Shown here: piece after piece, positions 60,975-64,000 of the stretch
Position numbering within the stretch: the first letter of the stretch is position 1
Layout of the letters: each line of letters opens with the position of its first letter
Origin: Chimonanthus salicifolius
Lineage: Eukaryota; Streptophyta; Magnoliopsida; Laurales; Calycanthaceae
Assembly (NCBI GenBank): GCA_013350335.1
Contig: CM023539.1
Location: 47,354,631-47,418,630, forward strand
Reading direction: 5' to 3'
Length of the DNA stretch: 64,000 nucleotides
Program-made: the position numbers and the translations under genes
The notes under the pieces: model-generated
Seen by the model: the letters and a program-made list of their open reading frames with translations, nothing else
The model's database searches: none
What the model was told of the DNA's origin: nothing

Positions 60975-61303
60975 AGGTAAATCTAACATTAGATGGATCT
61001 GTTTCCATTAGGATCTCTTTCAAAATTTCATCCCTAAAAACCGGCTTATAAGAAGAGGGTGCCAGTGCATTTATAAATTCCAAGATTCTAAAGCCACAAG
61101 TGATGTGGGATATGCTAACACTCCTTCTCCGCTTCAGGGTTGGAGATACGAATCCGACCCATTCCTATTGTACCTTGCTCTGATACCATGAGAAAATACA
61201 TGGGTAGAACTCATTCCTAAAAACCGGTTATAAGGAGAGAGTGCCCATGCATTTATGAACTCTAAGATCCCAAAGGCCATAGGCGATTTGAGATATGTTA
61301 ACA
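60975..61303 (-). mobile_element. TRIM element 3, just downstream of MSH5
   Basis: Minus strand: the 5' LTR 61303-61189 starts TGTTAACATATC and ends TTTTCTCA. It is followed directly by the intact primer-binding site TGGTATCAGAGCAAGG (61188-61173), an internal region of only about 50 bp, and the polypurine tract GGAGAAGGAG (61130-61121). The 3' LTR begins TGTTAGCATATCCC at 61120. Both LTRs share 'TTTATAAATGCA', 'CTTATAA(G)CCGGTTTTTAGG'. The 3' LTR matches clearly to about 61031; its outer end diverges. Lies 170 bp past the MSH5 stop in the same orientation and may supply transcript 3' ends. Confidence 0.85.
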
Positions 61304-61473
61304 GTCCATGTGTGCACAAGTACATGCTTGTTTACACATATTGGAGGCTATTTCAGAAGAACCTGTATGGCAATACGGATGAGAATACAAATCCATTGTC
61401 TACACTGAGTGGCAGCCCATGTTCTCTAAGTCATATCTTCGGGTATAATAATCAGGAAGACGTTTTACTCTGT

Positions 61474-64000
61474 TCAACACTTAAGGGATTCTGAAGGGAA
61501 AATGTCCTCGAAGAAGTGTTGGATATTACCCTTGGAAACATCAAAGGCCAGCAATTTATCCACTGCATCCTGCATTTATTATGACAAACACTTTCAAGGT
61601 TGGATATGAAAAAGAGATGAAATGGATAGCCAAATCAATCAGCCTAGTATGGGTTAATTGAAGAAACATCACCTTGTATTGCTTGTCTCTGGTCAATATA
61701 TTTTCACTGCACAAACGCTCAATGTTTTTATCATCCCCAATGGAATCCAATATAAAGGATGCTCGTTCAATACTTCCACAGGGACGCCTAAACAGTGAAC
61801 AACCCAATCAATTAAAAATCCTTAAACACCAACATTTGGAAGAGCACCATTACAATCAACATAATTTCAAATTATCTATTTTGTCACTAGCAACCAATTA
61901 CTAACATGCACCGAAGTAGTTTGAGCATGTCGACATATGGTGCCTGCATATTTGGATGTTGCTTGATGTTAATTTTGTCTTTCCAGTGTATCCTTTGACC
62001 AACTGATAAATAGCTTTTAGATTTTAGCACATCCTTTGCTACATCAGACATATATTCGGTCAACTAAATACAATCTATTGCTCTGTCCAAGTTTCTCATA
62101 AGTGTTTGTTCCTTGAAAAAGTCGGGTTGATTATCTAAATTTAGCAGGTCTCTCAACAAATACTGCAATCGTACCAAGCAATTTAGACTTTGAGAGTTCA
62201 AACAACTACCATTAAAGTGGCTCTGTAGTGACCCAATTGTTGAATCAGTATAAATTGATGACACATGAAATAGCCAAAGTCATTTGGATTAGCTCTTGTT
62301 GACTGACCACATATCCTCATGAATATATATCTTTGTGTAGACCTCAAGTGTACTATTTGAGTAGGCATTCCTTTTGTACCAAACTATGAATTTTCAGTCC
62401 ATGATTTCCTCTATTTAAGATGACCTAAATAACCTTTTTACACACATCAATTGAAGAAAATCTTCTACCAAAATTCCATCTTTTTTCCAGTTCTTCCTTT
62501 TCTTTCCATCTCATCATGGTACAAGAGCGTGTTAAGATCATTTTTGGGCACTACAGTACTGCTGCTATTATATAACTGCATACAGTAACATGCCTCTACG
62601 AGTGGGGCCCACTCTTCTATTAGTCTGAAGATATCACCATCATCATCCAAGCCATTTATCCAGCAATTTAGGATTGGCCTTACTATTTGGATTTCGCAAA
62701 ATGTTTCCATTGACCAAATGCATATCTGATACTCATGGGACTTGGAACCCACAACCTTTAGGCTGTAACAATGAACCCTTACCAGTTGTGCTACAGGTTA
62801 TTGTCAAGATATAAATTACATTATCAGATCTGTCATATTTCTGCCATATTTCTATTACTTTTGGGTATTTTTCTGCAGTCCAAGTCAGTTAAAATCTCCT
62901 CTTTGGGGATTTTTCTTCCTCTATTTTCCATCTCATCACCTATCACATAATAATTCCAGATTTTTAATTTGGCTTTGCCCATAGTTCATGTCACAGAGTA
63001 CAATATACTGGTCAATCTAGTTTACAATCAGTTCAATTCACGGCCTGGTTTGCAAAGCTCACAAAATTGGCACCTTTGCATGGCATTGAATTGCTAACCT
63101 CATGGCTCAATTCATTCAAATAAAACAAAGTATCTCAAACAGTAAGGAAATTATAGAACTCTTTGGAACATACCAGCAAGTAGAGCACAGTGAAGTCCTG
63201 CAAGATACCATTACCATTTCATGAGAGGAGGTTTTCAACAACTAATGGCTATTGAACAAGTTTATACTCACCATAGCTTAAAAGAGCATGTCCAGGAACA
63301 AGCCTAGAAAATAAGAAGAAGAATCAACTGTTAGCATGGTAGAAGAACCATTTCTTCTTCAGCAAAAGAAGCTTATAAAAAAGAGTTCTTGAGTACAGCA
63401 TTGTAAATGTATAGTTTTCGCTAGTGACCATTTCAGTACATGTAGGAACCATGTTTAAAGGATCCAGCACTGATCAATGGATCCATTGGAAATATATCAG
63501 AATCTCCTAGATGTAAGATTCTAATCGTTGATTAGAAGAAAAAAGAAAGGCTCAAAGATTAAAAGACATCAAGCATGAAAGATTTGGGGCTTGCATTGTG
63601 GGATTTTTTTGGGGGCAGGACTCATCCATGATGGAGTAGGAATCCATCAGAGAATCACCTGAACCAATAAGCCATAAGATTTGATTTTCTTGCAGGTAAA
63701 TTGACACCTCAGAAACAATAAAATCTATGGTGCGGAATGCAAACAGATTCTCTTCATGAAATCAATAACAACTATAACCTAAAAAGGCACAGAAAAAATA
63801 CCTATATAGAAAAACAATGTCTTCAACATTAGTATGGTTGTTTTCAGGCCTCAAAACACTCATTGTGTAAAACTTGATGTTATCACACTGAATAAGAAAA
63901 AAAGTTTCTCATCATGGATTACAAGGAAAAGTAACAAAAAGAAACAAAATATATTGAGAAACTTGGACCTTTAGTAAGAGATTTTCAGTAAATATCTCAG
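61474..64000 (-). CDS. MSH5: MSH5, 3' exons (partial, frame broken once)
   Basis: C-terminal part of the meiotic MutS homolog that, with MSH4, stabilises recombination intermediates for class I crossovers. The gene enters from beyond the right edge. Exons seen: 64000-63969 (TEIFTENLLLK), 63887-63802 (CDNIKFYTMSVLRPENNHTN), 63303-63272 (LVPGHALLSYG), 63197-63174 (LHCALLAG), 61787-61673 (ASFILDSIGDDKNIERLCSE) and 61569-61474 (DAVDKLLAFDVSKGNIQHFF). Borders are GT-AG and the order matches the end of the MutS ATPase domain and dimerisation helices of plant MSH5. Exon 61787-61673 is 115 nt where 116 are needed. GVPVEV is read in one frame and ERASFIL in the next, so one base is missing near 61760-61775. 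The Walker motifs lie outside the window. The intron 61788-63173 is long and carries a SINE-like copy and an unexplained coding-like stretch. Confidence 0.92.
61905..62264 (-). other. coding-like segment inside an MSH5 intron
   Basis: A minus-strand frame reads LQYLLRDLLNLDNQPDFFKE, RNLDRAIDCI, a TAG stop at 62064, then in the same frame LTEYMSDVAKDVLKSKSYLS, GQRIHWKDKINIKQHPNMQA and PYVDMLKLLR. Composition looks protein-like and the frame survives across the stop, but it does not belong to MSH5 and I do not recognise it. An ATTTAG acceptor-like word coincides with the stop. Possibly a captured gene fragment, a transposon remnant or an unknown nested exon. Confidence 0.3.
62690..62812 (-). 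repeat. tRNA-like SINE head in MSH5 intron
   Basis: Minus strand: TAGCACAACTGGTAAGGG as A box, B-box-like GGTTCCAAGTCCC, downstream of AAGGTTGTG. Resembles the heads of family A but the body is not shared. Confidence 0.5.

Noticed and set aside
62465..62752. 95-codon minus frame in an MSH5 intron
   Set aside because: Its start lies in a SINE-like tRNA head and no homology or splice support is visible.

Overview
The window is nuclear DNA from a flowering plant. It is AT-rich, its genes have GT-AG introns, and it carries four recognisable plant genes: a Dof zinc-finger factor (+ strand, 10.1-11.3 kb), an FLX-LIKE 1 coiled-coil protein (- strand, 38.4-43.8 kb), a plant-type DNA-3-methyladenine glycosylase I (- strand, 53.7-57.2 kb) and the 3' end of the meiotic MutS homolog MSH5 (- strand, 61.5 kb to the window edge). 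The species cannot be fixed from the sequence. The genes are not an operon or an obvious cluster; they act in transcription, flowering-time/FRIGIDA-type regulation, base-excision repair and meiotic crossover formation respectively.

Layout. 0-10 kb is intergenic: several tRNA-derived SINEs, a 2.1-kb inverted repeat with a SINE at each outer end, a Stowaway MITE, an ATCG-rich fold-back element and a small TRIM retroelement just upstream of the Dof gene. 11.3-31 kb is a repeat field: TATCGGCC-rich elements at 15.2-18.1 kb, an inverted pair of LTR-like sequences at 22-23.9 kb, LINE fragments at 24-25.7 and 28-29.4 kb, and two TIR-type elements. 31.3-34.3 kb holds weak candidate exons of an unidentified gene and a deleted Ty1/copia element bounded by unusually short LTRs. 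34.4-38.4 kb has little beyond duplications, a microsatellite and one exon-like stretch. The two large introns of FLXL1 hold a MITE, a putative solo LTR and a LINE stub. 44-53 kb contains a second TRIM, a striking 30/60-bp periodic array rich in GGCCCA, more SINEs, a CACTA-ended MITE and a long TA tract. The glycosylase gene is intact. Downstream of MSH5 lies a third TRIM.

Three of the four conserved genes (Dof, FLXL1, MSH5) each carry one single-base break of the reading frame inside an otherwise well-conserved coding sequence, while the glycosylase gene has none. This is either unpolished assembly error or genuine lesions, and it decides whether these loci are annotated as genes or pseudogenes.

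I found no wholly new system. The observations that known features explain least are the GGCCCA periodic array, the TATCGGCC-rich element families, and the coding-like segments inside an MSH5 intron and at 31.3-31.8 kb.
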